Shown here one piece after another: positions 1 to 12,889 of a stretch of 64,000 nt of DNA. Positions within the stretch are counted from its first letter, which is position 1. Each line of letters opens with the position of its first letter. The translations under genes were made by a program, and so were the position numbers. The notes under the pieces are model-generated. The model saw nothing but the letters and a program-made list of their open reading frames with translations, was not told the DNA's origin and did no database searches. Location: NCBI RefSeq assembly GCF_000276665.1, contig NW_004955425.1:18951870-19015869 (forward strand), written 5' to 3'. Source of the DNA: Chinchilla lanigera. Its lineage: Eukaryota; Chordata; Mammalia; Rodentia; Chinchillidae.

Positions 1-2890
1 CCTGCCTCTAACCTGTTGGGTGGATTTCTCTTTTCGATGCATAACGTCATTATATATGTTAACATAACTTGGGATAGGACCTAAAGGAAACAGGCACTCA
101 ATCGGGGTAAATGGAATGTGACCCTCACAGATCAGTCTTTACCTTCCTCAGTTCCAGCCTAGCTCCGCAACCTCTGTCTTCTAGCTGCCCTGAGGAATCC
201 AGTGCATTCAGGGACTGGTTTTCTTCTTATCACTAATGCTTTGATGAAGGTCTTGGTTCTCCCTTCCTTTCTCTCACCTGAGACATGTTATTTCTTTTAT
301 TGAAAAAGACATTTTCCTCTTATATATACTACTCTATATTTCCTAGTACATCTATAAAACTACTTTTGACTTTAATAATTTAAATATATTTCTTGTAACA
401 TCACAGGAAAAGGGAAAGTGTTGTCAAATGTGAAAAAAGGAGCAAACAGAAATAAGAAACAAAAATACAAAATAAAGCTTTTGTATGCACTTGTATAATT
501 AGACAAGGCGACTAAAATATTCTTTTGTGCATAAGAATGTGCTGTTCTCACCATCTCCCTAACTTCTGGTACTTAAAATTATGCTTATATTATTTACTGT
601 TATGGTATCAAGAATGCAATTAAATAATTCCCCCTCCGAGTGCAATGACTTCTGAACCAGAGTCCATCAGAAACAACAAGGTAATCGAAGCTGTCTATAG
701 TTTCAGAAACCCGTTCACATCATATGGGATCGGAAGAGTGCACCTGGAGTTGTTTTACATGATGACCTAACTTTAAACTTTACTTTACTAGTAATTGACA
801 TTTAATTATGTTGGATTAGCTCTGTTAGAATGTGAAAAATATAATGTAGATCTAAAATAATAATAATTACATGTTAAAGGTCTTTTCTGGAAAAACAATG
901 TTTCTTGGGTGGTTGGTATTTTTTCCATTTCATTAAGTCACTGAATAAATATAAGAATATTAATTAGAAGTAGATGTCTACCTTAAAGAATCGCTGATAT
1001 TTAAAAGTCGAGGGTAAAAGAGTGTATGTTTCATAGTAATCCTAAAAATACAACTTGCTGTGATCACAGTAAAATACTGTTAAAGTTAAAAAATGGATAT
1101 AGAACTTTAGTTTGTATAAGTACAATTCAGGTTATCACAAGTTCTATGTATTATTCCTTAGTATTTCTTTTTACCAAATATAATTGGTTACATATAATGT
1201 TCTTTTAAATTTAAATTAAATGTCTTTGATGGTAACTACATGAATGACGATATTTAAATTGCAAAATACTATCTTCTTACCATCTCAAAGTTTATTCTTC
1301 ATTGTCAAAGAACTTTATGTATAAAATAAACTTCCTAAGTATTTTCATATTTTAATCTTTGCATATTGCTACATAAAAAATTCCAAGTAGTATCCTGTGA
1401 TTATGACAAACCAACAGCAACTTTAATATGCTGAAAAAGTGCACTGCTGGCAGGGCTATGATGTGTGACTCTGCGTTCTTTCCCATAATTGAATAATTCA
1501 AGAGCAGACACCTGAGTGGGATGGCATTATCCTCTCCAGGATGTATATTTGGAATTGGGAGACATAAGCTCAAAGTCCATAAAGTGGATACTGTTAATGG
1601 CTCAAAAGAGAAAGTTCACAAATAGCCAGTTATTTACCTTTATGTGTGATCTGCATGGAATCTTAGAACTATCTTCATACATTTTTTAAAATTTTTACTT
1701 AACATCTTTATTTCCTGTTGTCTGTAAACAAACTATCCTTTACTAGTTTGTATAACAATAGGGATTATGTACCTTTCCTTTTATATGTCAAGAGATCCTA
1801 TCTAACTCAGCATGCCCATTACTACTACTTTAATTTTATTAGAAAACAACTTGGAAAAGTTGTGCTTCACTTCTCAGGTTTTAATAATTTCACATTCTCT
1901 CCAAATTAGATTTCTTGGAGCTTAGTTTTTAAAATATTTTATAAACAAACACTTGAAAAGTTGGGTAATGTGTCTTAAAAAATTACAGAAGCCCAAACTA
2001 CCAGTCTTGAAATTCTTTATTAAAAAAGAAGAAATTAGTAATATATATCTATGGCATTTTAGATTGCATAGCCTTTCCAAATAATTGTCTGATTTTATCC
2101 TCAAAATTATCCTGAGAAAGATATCCGCAGCATTTATGCTTGTCTTATTCACTTAACATATTTACTGACTTCTGATACTAGTTGCCTTGGTCATGTGGTC
2201 ATAAAATACGGTAAAAACAATTCTTAATTCTACAAAGCTTAACTAACAGTACATAAGCATCAAAGCAACAGTGTGTTTCTCCAGTCAAGAAATATTCTTC
2301 CAGGGATAAAGTACAGAATGTCAAATAGAATAAAGGCCCTGAGCTTTTACACTAGCTGAATTCTAATGAGCTGGCCTACTGCAGTTTCATGGATGCTGAC
2401 AGAAAACATGAGAATCTTCGCTCAAAGACAAGGGACCGCTTACTGCTCATAGCAACAGCAACTGTTCAAGTTTCAGCATTTGCACTCTGCCCCAAATCTC
2501 ACAGGATAACAAAGAGAGCCAGCTGATGTCTATAATTACAGTGATTCAGAGGATAGGAGAGGGAGCCTGAGATTGGGAAATCCAGATTTTTTATAATAAA
2601 TAGGAAGCCCTCCTCCAGATCATTGTCCTGGAGAAACACATCATCTTTAATTGTGCTGAACACTAAAACAAATATGACTCTTGTCTCTAGAGAGAAATAC
2701 AATTTCTGTCTTTCAAGGCTGTTTGTCAAACAATTATACTTGGAAAGATAATCTTGAACAAATGCAGTGCCACTGCTCAGAAGATTTACAGAAATATGAG
2801 ACCCACGGGAGAGTTTCCCCTCCCACATGAGATTGTTCTAAGAGATTGTGATAAGTGAGCCTTTACTCTCCAAGTTTCTACATTTCACTT
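1..2890. other. Unrecognised AT-rich intron sequence
   Basis: I recognise no repeat or exon. The open frames are all under 110 codons, start arbitrarily and resemble no protein family I know. Confidence 0.5.
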
Positions 2891-2894
2891 TGGA

Positions 2895-3245
2895 AGCGAT
2901 TTTTAAAACTTTTATTTGTACATGTTTGCATTGATAAGGAACCTACCACATTTTAATTGATACAGGTACATAACATATTTTAATTATTTTTTTTATCGCC
3001 TTCCCTTCCCCTCCTGCTCCTCCAAACTCAATCTCTTGGTTCCCTTCCCTTTTTGAAAAATTTATCTCTGTATTTCCCATTACCTAGTTTTTATTTTGCT
3101 TTTTATTTATATTTTGGGTTTTTCATATACCCAAAGCCATGAGATATTTAATTTTGTGTGTCCAATTTATTTCACTTTACATTATGATCTCAAGGTACAT
3201 CCATTTTCCTACAAATGACTGAAGTTTATCCTTGTGATTTTTAAA
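2895..3245 (-). mobile_element. L1 LINE 3' end fragment, antisense
   Basis: The plus strand carries the complement of an L1 3' terminus: a C/T-rich stretch at 2999-3055, then wording of the type 'TTTCACTTTACATTATGATCTC' and 'TACATCCATTTTCCTACAAATGA'. The same segment order appears in the better preserved antisense L1 near 57.7-57.9 kb. It is heavily diverged and truncated. Confidence 0.55.
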
Positions 3246-3249
3246 CTGA

Positions 3250-5300
3250 AATCTATATGTAAGTAAATATTTAATAGGACCAAAGAGGTAAGGAAACACA
3301 CAGGACAAAAGGACAGCAATCTGTACAGGTCTTGATGTGGAAATGTGTAACCGGCCTGGAAAACTAAAACAGAGTGAGGTAAAGTTCGCTCATGAGTGAG
3401 AGAAAGGTGGACAGGGCCAAGGCATAGTCAGAATGGGGTGCAACAAGGAATTTAATCTTCTCATAAGTACTGAGTAAGAGAAGAGTTCTCAGCAGAGGAA
3501 TCACAAGTTTACATCTTTTTTAAAGATATCACTCTTCTGGCTTTGGGAATAACTGACCAGCCATAAACCAATGGAAAACTAAAAAATAAAACTATGTAAA
3601 CATACGTTTGCAAATACTGGAAAACACATACCAAAATACTGTAGTCCTGGTGAGGATGGAACAAACTGGAAATGTCCCACAACTGGCCTGGATTTCTGTC
3701 TACAGGCTCTTTCTAGACCTTACCACAGGCAGAGGAAACCCAGGCAGGCCATGTCAATCGTATTTAACTGACGACACACCAAAATTCTGCTGGAGGAGGT
3801 TAAATAGCTGTGAAATAGCTTTTAGGGCTGTGACCAGTGAGGAGACAGCTATGTAGAAAAAGACTTCCAGAAATCTCCATCAGACTTCATGAAGTGTTTG
3901 CCTGAGTTGTAGAAGCACAAAAGTTTCCACAAAACCTTGTAAAGAACAACTACCAGAGAAAGAACAAGTCCTGGATAAGAAAAACTTACGAGAAGGTTTC
4001 CCTCAATTCTAAGCTTTAGAAAGGACCAAAATCTTGTTGTATCATTTGTGCCAGCTCACCATTAGTGTCAATCTTGAGAAAAGAGATTTTTGTCAAAATA
4101 TAGTGTCCTAGTGATGACCAAGACACTGATATCTAGTATTTCATTGTACCAGAACCAGGACAGGAAGAGGGCATAGCAAGCTGTTTTCCAAACTACAAGA
4201 CATCAAGAACCTGTATCCAGTCTGGTATGACCTTTCCAAAGCCTTTGACTACTTTCATTTCCTAAAATCCAAGCACTCCTATCCTCCTGAGAGAAGCACT
4301 CATCATTATTCTCCTCAAATGAGCCGAAAGTAAAATAAAAACTCTAGGAGTTAGCTTGCTTATAGTTCCCTCTTGACTTCTGCATTAAATCTGCAGCACA
4401 AAAGCCTTTGAGGTCAAAGACCACCCTATTGGTTCCTTTTTTTTTTCTTAGTTTCTTTTACTTTTAATGACACAGGAGGTAACAGTATTTCCAACAGCAG
4501 TAAGAACAAAGCAAATTAATGCCGCAAATTATACTGCCAAGTTTAATATCAGATTATACAGATTCAGGCCGAATTGCCCAATCATGAAGCGCTGCTTTTA
4601 AGATTTATTTTAATATTCTATCCACATTTTCACTGTCTTGGCAAGATGCTCTGTGACGACACCAGTGAACCTGATGCATCTTTTGCTCTAATTAGTTTTT
4701 CATTCTTAAAACAGATATGGGGATTAAAAGGGAACTAAGGTAGGACTGAGCACCACCCTTATCTGACCCATTTAAACACCTGAGCTCTGGCAGCAGTTAT
4801 ATCTCAGCAAAATATTTTCTAATTAAGTTAGATACACAGAGCCATCATAATTTCATGCCCAAACATTGGAAATACTTTCTGGACTGAATTGCAGAAATGA
4901 TAAACCCAAAAGGACACACACAGTGTAGTTCAGCTGTGGACAGAGCAAGGTCAAATTTGAAGGAGGTTTGGGGCTTGCAAGGCACTGCACCAGTGAAGAA
5001 GCTACACAGAGAAGGAGATCCAGGAATTGCTAGTGAAAGCCCCTTTCGGTCTTTTGGGACCAAAACCAACATTAAAATAGGAATGGGCATATTCACGTCA
5101 GAAATAGGCATACACAGTTCAGGAGCACACCGACACAGAGGAAGAATTACTGTGGCCCCTCACTTAGGTGCATTTTGGTTTCTGTTTACTGACTTTCTCC
5201 CCTTATGTCTTAAAGGGTACATGAAAATCAAACATTAAAAGTTTGCTGAACCTCTCTCACCTGCTAAACTTTGAATAACAAATGATTTCATCATTTAAAA
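3250..5300. other. Unrecognised intron sequence
   Basis: No family recognised. Overlapping open frames on both strands at 4845-5238 are chance; neither has a domain or splice context. Confidence 0.45.
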
Positions 5301-5306
5301 GGATAG

Positions 5307-5742
5307 TGTCTTGGTTTTTTCTCTCTCTTGCTGAGGCAAAAATATCCCAAATTAAGGAAGGAAAGGTTTATTTAGCTCAGAGTTTGTGGAGGTTTCAGTC
5401 CATGCTCAGCTGGCTCCAAGGCAGAGTAAGATGGCACAGGAGAAACACTTCAAGGCAGCACAAGACAGCACAAGCTGCAAGAGCAAAAGGGGAGGGCAAG
5501 TGTCTATTCCTCCCTTATAGCTATCCACCCACACTCACACCATCTTCCTGCCCTCCTCTTCCACAAGCTGAAGATGTTTACAAAGTGAGGACCCTGGCGC
5601 CCTGCTGAATCACGTAGTTGAACTTTTAAACTTCTCAAGTTGACAAATGAACAACATCCTAGCATGGTAAGGGCGTGTCCTTTTCACCCCAGGATGTGGA
5701 AATGCTGAGTTACTTAGTTAAGCTTCTAAACTCAAGTTGACA
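5307..5742 (-). mobile_element. ERVL/MaLR-type solo LTR
   Basis: On the minus strand the element starts TGTCAACTTGAG and ends AAAACCAAGACA (TG...CA). Before the end it carries the typical 3' part 'ATGGACTGAAACCTCCACAA' and 'TAAATAAACCTTTCCTTCC', which includes the polyadenylation-like AATAAA. The closest relative in the window is the LTR at 44144-44511. Near its 5' end it carries an internal duplication (5601-5650 and 5701-5746). No coding sequence remains. Confidence 0.7.
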
Positions 5743-5761
5743 CAATGTATCTACCATAAGA

Positions 5762-8380
5762 GATAGAAAATAGGAAACAAGAATAAGGTGGCTTGACAAT
5801 ATTTTCCCCTGGAGTGAAGTAACTGTTTTCAGTGAAGACAAGGAGGGGGTGTTCTAAGAAAGTTCCACATCTGTCTCATACCCTCCTGCAAACAAATCGA
5901 AATGCAGGAAGTTTTGCTCTGACCAGTTCATAAGTAATGAATTTTTGAATCTGAGATATTTTACCCACAGCACTATCAAGGCATCAAAACAGGGACCTGC
6001 TGTTTAGAGATCATTAAATTTAGAATTAAAACCATTGTCTGAGATAGTTATATACTTGTCTTTTAAATTGAAAACCAAATAGTTAAGTTGGGAGAGCAAA
6101 AGAGCAGGGCAATAATTTTCAGATTGCTGAATTAAAATGTATATTTTACTGGAGCAGAAGGATTTAACAACTAAAACCACACTTAACAATGCATGAAAAG
6201 AGACAAGCTTTAAAAATGGCAGAAAAAAAAATTACTCAGTTTTAATGCCTGAATTGTTTAAAGTAATTGACTTAAACTTCAGAGAACTAAATCAAAATTT
6301 TGTTAAATAGACCAACTCAATTCACCTAATACAAATACACAGCAGTTCTTTTATTTTAAATGTAACTCCAAGATGTGAATGGTTACCTTGCAATCCAAGA
6401 TTCTGTACCATCCAATACAGAATGATATAAAAGAGCCTCTTGACCTTTAGAGAGAAATGTTTCAAATAGCAAGAAAGGATTCAATGAAGGAAAGTAATAT
6501 CTGATCTACTTGCTACGTTTCATTCTTCCTTAGAAATACCCTCTCCAGCCTTTGCACGGCCTTCATCTCATTAACCAATCCAAGCTCCACAGAAGGTAGA
6601 TGGTGCTGCGCCTTTGGCACAGGTGGTGCTTGTAAATGCCTCTCATTGATGAGATTGGTGCAAATGACAAATTCCAAGCTGTAGAGTATATTAAGCAATG
6701 TACTAAATGTTTTATTCAGCATTAAAATTAAGGTACAAGGATGTAAGGCATAAGTCATATAAGTTGATATCATTAACATGTTGCTTAAATTATCTGAACA
6801 TACATAGTGTATTGAGAAAAAATATGAATTGGAACTATAAATATAAACTAAAATTGTTACTGTGACTATGAGTGCATTCTAAATTAATATACATTTGCAA
6901 TTCATGTACTGTATGTACTCCAATTTTATGTGTGTGCTGAGAGGGAGATATCAGAAGAGAAATTGTGCAAGTGGATTATTGTAAGTTCTTTTATATTTAC
7001 TAATATCTCAATTCTTTGGTAAAGAATGAGAAAATATTCTTTTCCATATAATTCATACATAGTTCATTCAATTAATGAAATTACAATCTAGAATTACTTT
7101 CAGTATATGTTTTTATTTCTGTTTCTAAGGGAAGACAAAGAAGGCAGAGAGCTCTTCAGATTTTCATTTTGTCATAATTACTTATAAGTGCAAATACACA
7201 GAAAAGTTTAGTCACACAGTTAGGCAGCTAATTGTGTTGAAAATATAATTGCATGCTCACAAAGATAATCGTGCCCCTAGGGTGTACACTTCTGTTTCAG
7301 AACTATTTTTAAGCCCTTAGGAACTTAAACCACCTCTCCACTCTTAGAAAACAATGTCAACACCCAACTATAGATGTTGACCTAGCATGTATTTCAAACT
7401 GAGACACTAAATTTGACTGCAAAGTAACTGTAAGAAAATAAAAGCTCAAAAGCTGACAACTGTGAACGTGACAAACAAGAATCCTCCTGCTATCAATTTT
7501 TCATGTATATAGTGAATAATTTTGTCACATAAGGAACTAATGTTCTTCACAGTACGAAAATGGCCAATTATTGTAAATTCTAAATCTGAAAGCAAATTTT
7601 ACTTTTTATTTTAATTCTAGGCTCAATCATATCTTGGAGCATGTAAAATAGTTCCAAGATTGCAGTTGTTTATTATTACACATGTTAAAAGAGATTCACT
7701 AAAGTGTTAAAAATTAAAAGAATTTAGGGGAAAAAAATCCCTGAAATTTCTTTACTTATGTGGCATATATTTCTTTAGCACTCTAGTTCAAACTAGAATT
7801 TTAAAGAATCAATTTTTATATCAATTTTCCATTAAATATATTCTGTCTGATTTACTCAACTCTTTAAAAATCTTCAAATACAACTCATAAAACCTTATAT
7901 TAAAATATTAAAAAGCTTTCTTTTTTGCATATTGATGTTTTTAAAAAAGGAAGAAAATTGAATTTAGCTTTTAAACATTTTTCCTTAAAACTTCACTGAG
8001 AATAACTTGATAAATCTTACACTTTTATGCATCAATTATAAATACTATGGTTTCCTTTCATTTTATTATATCACCTTGCATTTTAAATAAGATTTTCTTA
8101 CAAAAATTACAGCTGAGCATATCAATATTTCATAGTTTTGTCTGTTAGTACGGGCTTATTCTTACAAGCACTCTTTTTATGAGAAGAATGCTACAGCTAC
8201 TTGGTCAGAAAAGATTATTTGAAATATAGGAAAGGAAATTATTTCCAATAAATGGAAGCCAATGATAGAAACCTAAGATTGCTTTCTTATCCAGCCTTTC
8301 TCACAATATTGGCAGTGTACCAGGCTCATAGTCTTCAAGCACAGTTTCTGCCAGAAGATAGAGATCAGAGAGTAAGGATC
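5762..8380. other. Unrecognised AT-rich intron sequence
   Basis: No recognised repeat or exon. The 7.0-8.1 kb part is especially AT-rich. Confidence 0.45.
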
Positions 8381-8384
8381 AATA

Positions 8385-8590
8385 GTGATAACAACCATTT
8401 ATTTACGGGCCAACTAGGGTTGCACATGTTGATGGCTAATGATCTATTATCTTTACTCCTTATAACAAGGTGTTAAGGTAAGCTGCAGTGCTACAATTTT
8501 ATGAATGAGAAGCTAGGGCTTAGATCATTTTCCCGAGCTATAAGCACTAGAAGGGAGAACGAAATCCAGGGATCCATCATCGTTAACCCT
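8385..8590 (-). mobile_element. MIR SINE, diverged
   Basis: The plus strand shows the complement of a MIR: an ATTTATTT-like start, 'CTTTACTCCTTATAACAAGG', then 'ATTTTATGAATGAGAAGCTAGGGCTTAGATCATTTTCCC', corresponding to the MIR core and the lost-in-translation tRNA half. Confidence 0.5.
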
Positions 8591-8841
8591 TCTTAGGTAA
8601 GTAGTGTCAAAGGACAACTAAAAGAAGAGACCCGAACCTACAGAAGGACACCTCGATACGATTTTGCTTCAATTCTGCTGTTGGCTTTCTGAATCCTTGG
8701 CAATTTAAGCTATTTATCAGGAAAAGTACCACTTCCTTCTACAATCAAAGCACTTATTCTTCATGTTGTTTTTCATCATGAACTTTCACATGATATTCAT
8801 CTAATGAATATTGTGTGTGTACTAAGTGAAACATGATTCTA

Positions 8842-8998
8842 AACTCCAAAATGTGAGCTCAGTGTGGCAGCACATGCCTGTAATCCCAGCATTGGGGAGG
8901 CTGAGGCAGGAAGATCTTTGAGAGTTCAAGACCAACCTGGGCTATAAAGTGCTCAAGGCTAGCCTGAACTGCATAGAGAGACCCTGTCTCAAAAAGAC

Positions 8999-9030
<32 letters not shown>

Positions 9031-9084
9031 AAAAAACAAAAACCAAAAAAAAAAAAAAAAAAAAAAAACTGACAACTCCAAAAT
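8842..9084 (+). mobile_element. B1 SINE with long A tail and target-site duplication
   Basis: The body begins around 8853 and contains TGCCTGTAATCCCAGCATTGGGGAGGCTGAGGCAGG, then the B1-type duplicated unit (GTTCAAGACCAACCTGGGC... / GCTCAAGGCTAGCCTGAAC...), then AGACCCTGTCTC. The A-rich tail spans about 9000-9068 and is interrupted by AAC and ACC. Flanking 11-bp direct repeats AACTCCAAAAT sit at 8842-8852 and 9074-9084. This Alu/B1 relative derives from 7SL RNA. The intact duplication points to a fairly recent insertion. Confidence 0.93.
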
Positions 9085-9853
9085 AAAATACAAAATATCC
9101 AGTTGTTGATTGGCTGAAAAATACAGGGAAGAGACATGAGCACATATACCCACCCTTACCCAGTCTATCTAACTTTCAGTTAACAACCTTTTTTCCTGTC
9201 ATTCAGCAGAAACTTTGGAATCCTTGTTTATATAAAATAAGAACTATAGAAAGTTAAAATCAATGTAAAAAAATCAATATAACACAGTTTCTCTCCTCTT
9301 GGATTTGTCATATAGCTTAAAGCATTCTCCACTATCTTACAAGCATTTCCCACTTGCCCACAATAGCCTTTAAAAAATTGTCATTTCCACGGTTTCAATC
9401 TTTTATAACTTGATATTTCAATTTTCAAAGTTCCAATGTACATTTTTCTTCCAAGAGGACTTCTTAAAAAATTGATGAAAAATCATCCACTTTGAGTATT
9501 GTACTGAAGATAAACAGGGTCTAATTAATTCAGTTGAAATATAAACCTTAACAGCAATGGATATTGAAGTATGAACCAAGGCCCTTGGAAAGTCTTAGAA
9601 TCTATCAAAGGGTCTATAGAGGTCAACCTACATTCACAACTTGCGAAGAAGTTATCTGCCCTTTTAAAACTTTTTCTCACCTGAGTTAACTGTAGATTTT
9701 TTCAGAGGATAGTAGAAATGATAATGTAACAGATTAAATGCACAAGAGAGTCTATTTGTGTTCTATTGAGCCAAATGGATTTTCAGAATGTAAAACAGTA
9801 AATGTTTCCTTCTCAACAAATTATTTTATTTCTAAAAATGTATTTATTGCCAT

Positions 9854-9981
9854 AAAATTTTATGTTAACTTCTACTGTGATTATTATTATTATTAAGTTC
9901 TACTGTGATTATTATATTATTATTATATTAACTTCTACTGTGATTATTATAAATTTTATGTTAGCTTCTACTGTGATTATT
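9854..9981 (+). repeat. Local imperfect tandem repeat, TTCTACTGTGATTATT x4
   Basis: The 16-mer occurs at 9870, 9898, 9933 and 9966, separated by ATT/TTA-rich spacers. The longer string AAATTTTATGTTA precedes the first and the fourth copy, so the block looks like a 96-97-bp duplication with further internal expansion. Confidence 0.9.
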
Positions 9982-10169
9982 TCAAACTTCATTTACAAAT
10001 AATATATTTTAAAAACTTTGTTAATATAAGAATAAGAAAATATTAATAAATCTAATCTGTATTATAATATATTTTTAGTCTTTAATAATTTTAAGAGTGT
10101 AAAAGATTCCTAAGAACAAAATGTATGAAAATCTCTCCTTCTAAGCATCTTTCAAAATGATATATACAG

Positions 10170-10370
10170 ATAATTCTATTAACAGGAATAGCATCAACTA
10201 CTTATTGACTTTTTTCAATCAGCTAACCACTTTATATACATTATGTCATATAATCTTCTACTTCATTATGAGACAGATAGTTAAATTTTTAAGGGAAATA
10301 AATTTCTGGCTCTGGATTGTCAGGATATTTACCTACAGGTAAGAGAAAGCAATAGAGTTCACACCAGGGA
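10170..10370 (-). mobile_element. MIR SINE, diverged
   Basis: The complement of the MIR core is visible as ACTTTATATACATTATGTCATATAATC and ATTATGAGACAGATAG, then a CACACCAGGGATT-like end. Confidence 0.5.
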
Positions 10371-10439
10371 TTAGTAAATCAAAATATTAGATTTTTCATT
10401 TTTACCACTCAACCTCAAGAAAGATTTTAAAATATTATA

Positions 10440-10690
10440 AAAGCACTTGAAAAGATGATCATCATATACTATTAAGGAAATGTAAATTAAAAGCCTGAAG
10501 GGCTACCATTTCTTATCTAATAGGGGAATAACATTACTAGGAAAATAGGAAATGTTGGTGAGAAGGTATATAAATGAAGAAGCCTTATCCATTGTTTATG
10601 AAAATGTAAAATACTACAGCCAACTTGGCAAGTCTGGCAGTTTTTCAAGCAGTTATGAATTACTGGAAAGTTTAGAGATGCAGCTAGAGC
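10440..10690 (+). mobile_element. Old L1 LINE fragment, ORF2 3' part (5' piece of an interrupted copy)
   Basis: The sense strand resembles the end of L1 ORF2: AAGGAAATGTAAATTAAAAGCC, CTACCATTTCTTATCTAATAGG, GGTGAGAAGGTATATAAATGAA, then TGGCAAGTCTGGCAGTTTTTC. The L1 text appears to resume at about 12890, after inserted LTR-retroelement sequence. Confidence 0.6.
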
Positions 10691-12500
10691 ATTGGTAGCA
10701 TGCTAGAAGTGTTACTTGATGGCGAATTCTAGTTGGAGCTCAGGAGACCAGAATGTTGATAGCAATGCACACAGTAAAGGCCAGGGTTGGGAGGTTTCAG
10801 TGGGAAACAAAGACTTCATTGGCCATTGAATTACAGTCCATGTGTATTACACTCCAGCAGAAAATTTGTCATCATTTGTCATCACGTCCATCACTTGATT
10901 TGTAGCTTGTCTTGATCTGAGGTTAAGGACAGAAGAATAATTAATTTGGTGTGGACATTTCAAGGCAGACCAATGTTTAGGCTGTGGCCTGGGTACTGAG
11001 GGTTACTTTTAGCCAGAGTTACAGTGAATATCAGGAAACAAAGCAGATACAAAAAGTTTGCAGTTTGATCAGAAAGAAACACCTGCAAAGTTGGGGCAAA
11101 GGAAAATATGGTAGTTAAAAAGATTTACACCTAAAAAGAAATGAAGAACTTCACATCAGAACAATAGGAAAAATGGCTTGAAGGCATCTCAGGAATCAGC
11201 AAGATCCCATTCTTAAATGGTCCAAAACTATGTATACAGTTTTCATTTAAAAATAGAGTCTCTGTGCCCTGACTGGAGAAGAGCAGTCTAAGGAAATGGA
11301 TTCCTGGGATTTATTTCACTGTATTACGCTGTCCAAGCATTCAAATTCCTCTACAGCTATGATGCAAATAGTAGCAGAGATTGGCTTCATGCATATGGTG
11401 GTAGTTGTATAGGCTTACAGGTGCAATAGTTTCCAAGTCATGGAGTCTGTGATGGTTGATTGATTGTATGAACAATAGAAATTTAGAAGCTTAACTAAAT
11501 TGGCTCAGCAATTCTGTACCCCAAGGTACAGAAGACCCACCCTAGGGCTGCTCATTACCTGGATGGTTAAAGAGGACGTATAAAAGGAAGGATCTGGTTT
11601 TGTTCTTCAGAGGACCTCCAGTCTTCGCCTTCAACTTGAACGTCATCTCCTAGCTTCCAGCACAAGCTTTTTCCTTCCACCATGGATCTTTCAGCCTTCC
11701 ATCACAAACCCATCAGCCTCCTAATACACATTTGCAGTGAGCTCTGGACCTTGGACTGAAACCCTCAGTCTCCAGTGTGCAGACACCCTTTGCACGCTTC
11801 CTCATGCAACTCTGAGGGTGACCACTGTAAGCCAATCTTATATTTTCCCATACATCTGTATGTTTTCTGTTATATCTGTTTCTTTAGTAATACTCTGACT
11901 GGTGTAGAGCCTTCCACTCAGACTTATGCAGTTTTGGGAGATGGGGAAGTGTACCCCAGAGGTGGTAGTGCATGAAGTGCTATGATTGAAGCTAGAACTT
12001 CAGTGGTAATGCTCATAAGGTAGAGATTCCAAGAATTTCAAGTATCTTGAAGAAAGCTGCAGACTTTGGTTGAGGCCATTCCAAGAAAGAGGCAGTGAGG
12101 CTACAACTGGCAGAGTAATAGTGGTAAGGACGCTCAGGCTCTTTGGAGCTGAGATCTCACTGCAACCTGCCCCAGGCACTGGGCACGGGATTACATATGA
12201 ATTAATGGTAGCCTTGCTTGGTTTCAGTGTGTATTTGACCCCATTCCTTTCTATCCCCCTATTTCCCTCTTTTGGAATGGGAATATTTACATTTTGTCAT
12301 TGTGTATTGGAAATATCTAGGATTTTTTTTTGTTTTGTTTGACAGAATTAAGTTTGCCACAAGTGTCATAGGAGATTTGGTCTTAGATTTTTTTCAGCAG
12401 TGCTGGAACTGTTGAGATTTGGAGATACCTAGAGATGTTAGGCTTTAGACACACTTGTATAATGACATGGATATGAGTCGTTTGGGGGCCAGATATGCAA
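10690..12500 (+). mobile_element. MaLR-type retroelement internal sequence, decayed
   Basis: The 11920-12500 part resembles the 3' internal region of MaLR elements: TTTTGGAATGGGAATATTTACA, GAATTAAGTTTGCC, 'GTTGAGATTTGGAGATACC' and the terminal GGGGGCCAGATATGCAA directly before the LTR. The part before 11449 is assigned by continuity only. MaLR elements are non-autonomous ERVL relatives; no protein is encoded here. Confidence 0.55.
11449..11912 (+). mobile_element. ERVL LTR, MLT2-like, inserted in MaLR sequence
   Basis: It begins TGTGATGGTTGATTG and ends near CTCTGACTGGTGTA. In between are the MLT2-like parts GTAAGCCAATCTTATATTTTCCC, 'CATACATCTGTATG' and 'TCTGTTTCTTTAGTAATACTCTGACT'. The flanks GAGTC and GAGCC could be a 5-bp target duplication with one mismatch. 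Confidence 0.6.
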
Positions 12501-12865
12501 TGTTATGCTTTAGATGTAAAATGTTCCCCCAAAATCTCATGTATTCATGAGGTGACTGATTCATGGAGGAACTACACTGCCAGTGGATTCATCTAGTACT
12601 AAGCTTCATCGCTGAATGTGCAATTGGAAGTGGGGACTGGTTGCAGGTAGGTCACTATGGGGGTGACCTAGAAGGGTGCATTTTGTCTCCAGCTTCTGCC
12701 TTTGCTTTTACTTTCTGAATGCAGGCAGTCGAACACTTTTTCACACACTGTGTTCCCCATCAATCCCTTTTCTAACTTGGAGTCAGTAGACAATGGTCTG
12801 CAACCATGAGCCAAAGTTGCACACGTCAGGAATTTTGTCCTACTGGTGGGACAGTGGCTGTGACA
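12501..12865 (+). mobile_element. MaLR LTR (3' LTR of the interrupted element)
   Basis: It starts TGTTATGCTTTAGATGTAAAATG with CCCCCAAAATCTCATG, continues with GTTGCAGG...GGTCACTATGGGGGTG and a CT-rich segment, and ends near GGGACAGTGGCTGTGACA. It directly follows recognisable MaLR internal sequence. Confidence 0.65.
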
Positions 12866-12889
12866 GTTGTCTATCAGGTGACTCAGCCA

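Noticed and set aside
4845..5238. Overlapping open frames on both strands (88 and 113 codons)
   Set aside because: No domain, no splice signals that I trust, and mirror-image overlap typical of chance.
5282..5608. 108-codon open frame with the text KISQIKEGKVYLAQSLWRFQS
   Set aside because: The same text recurs in open frames inside the LTRs near 30.3 kb and 44.4 kb; it is translated LTR sequence, not a gene.
8859..9145. Two phenylalanine-rich frames on the minus strand
   Set aside because: They are the complement of the B1 SINE and its long A tail.
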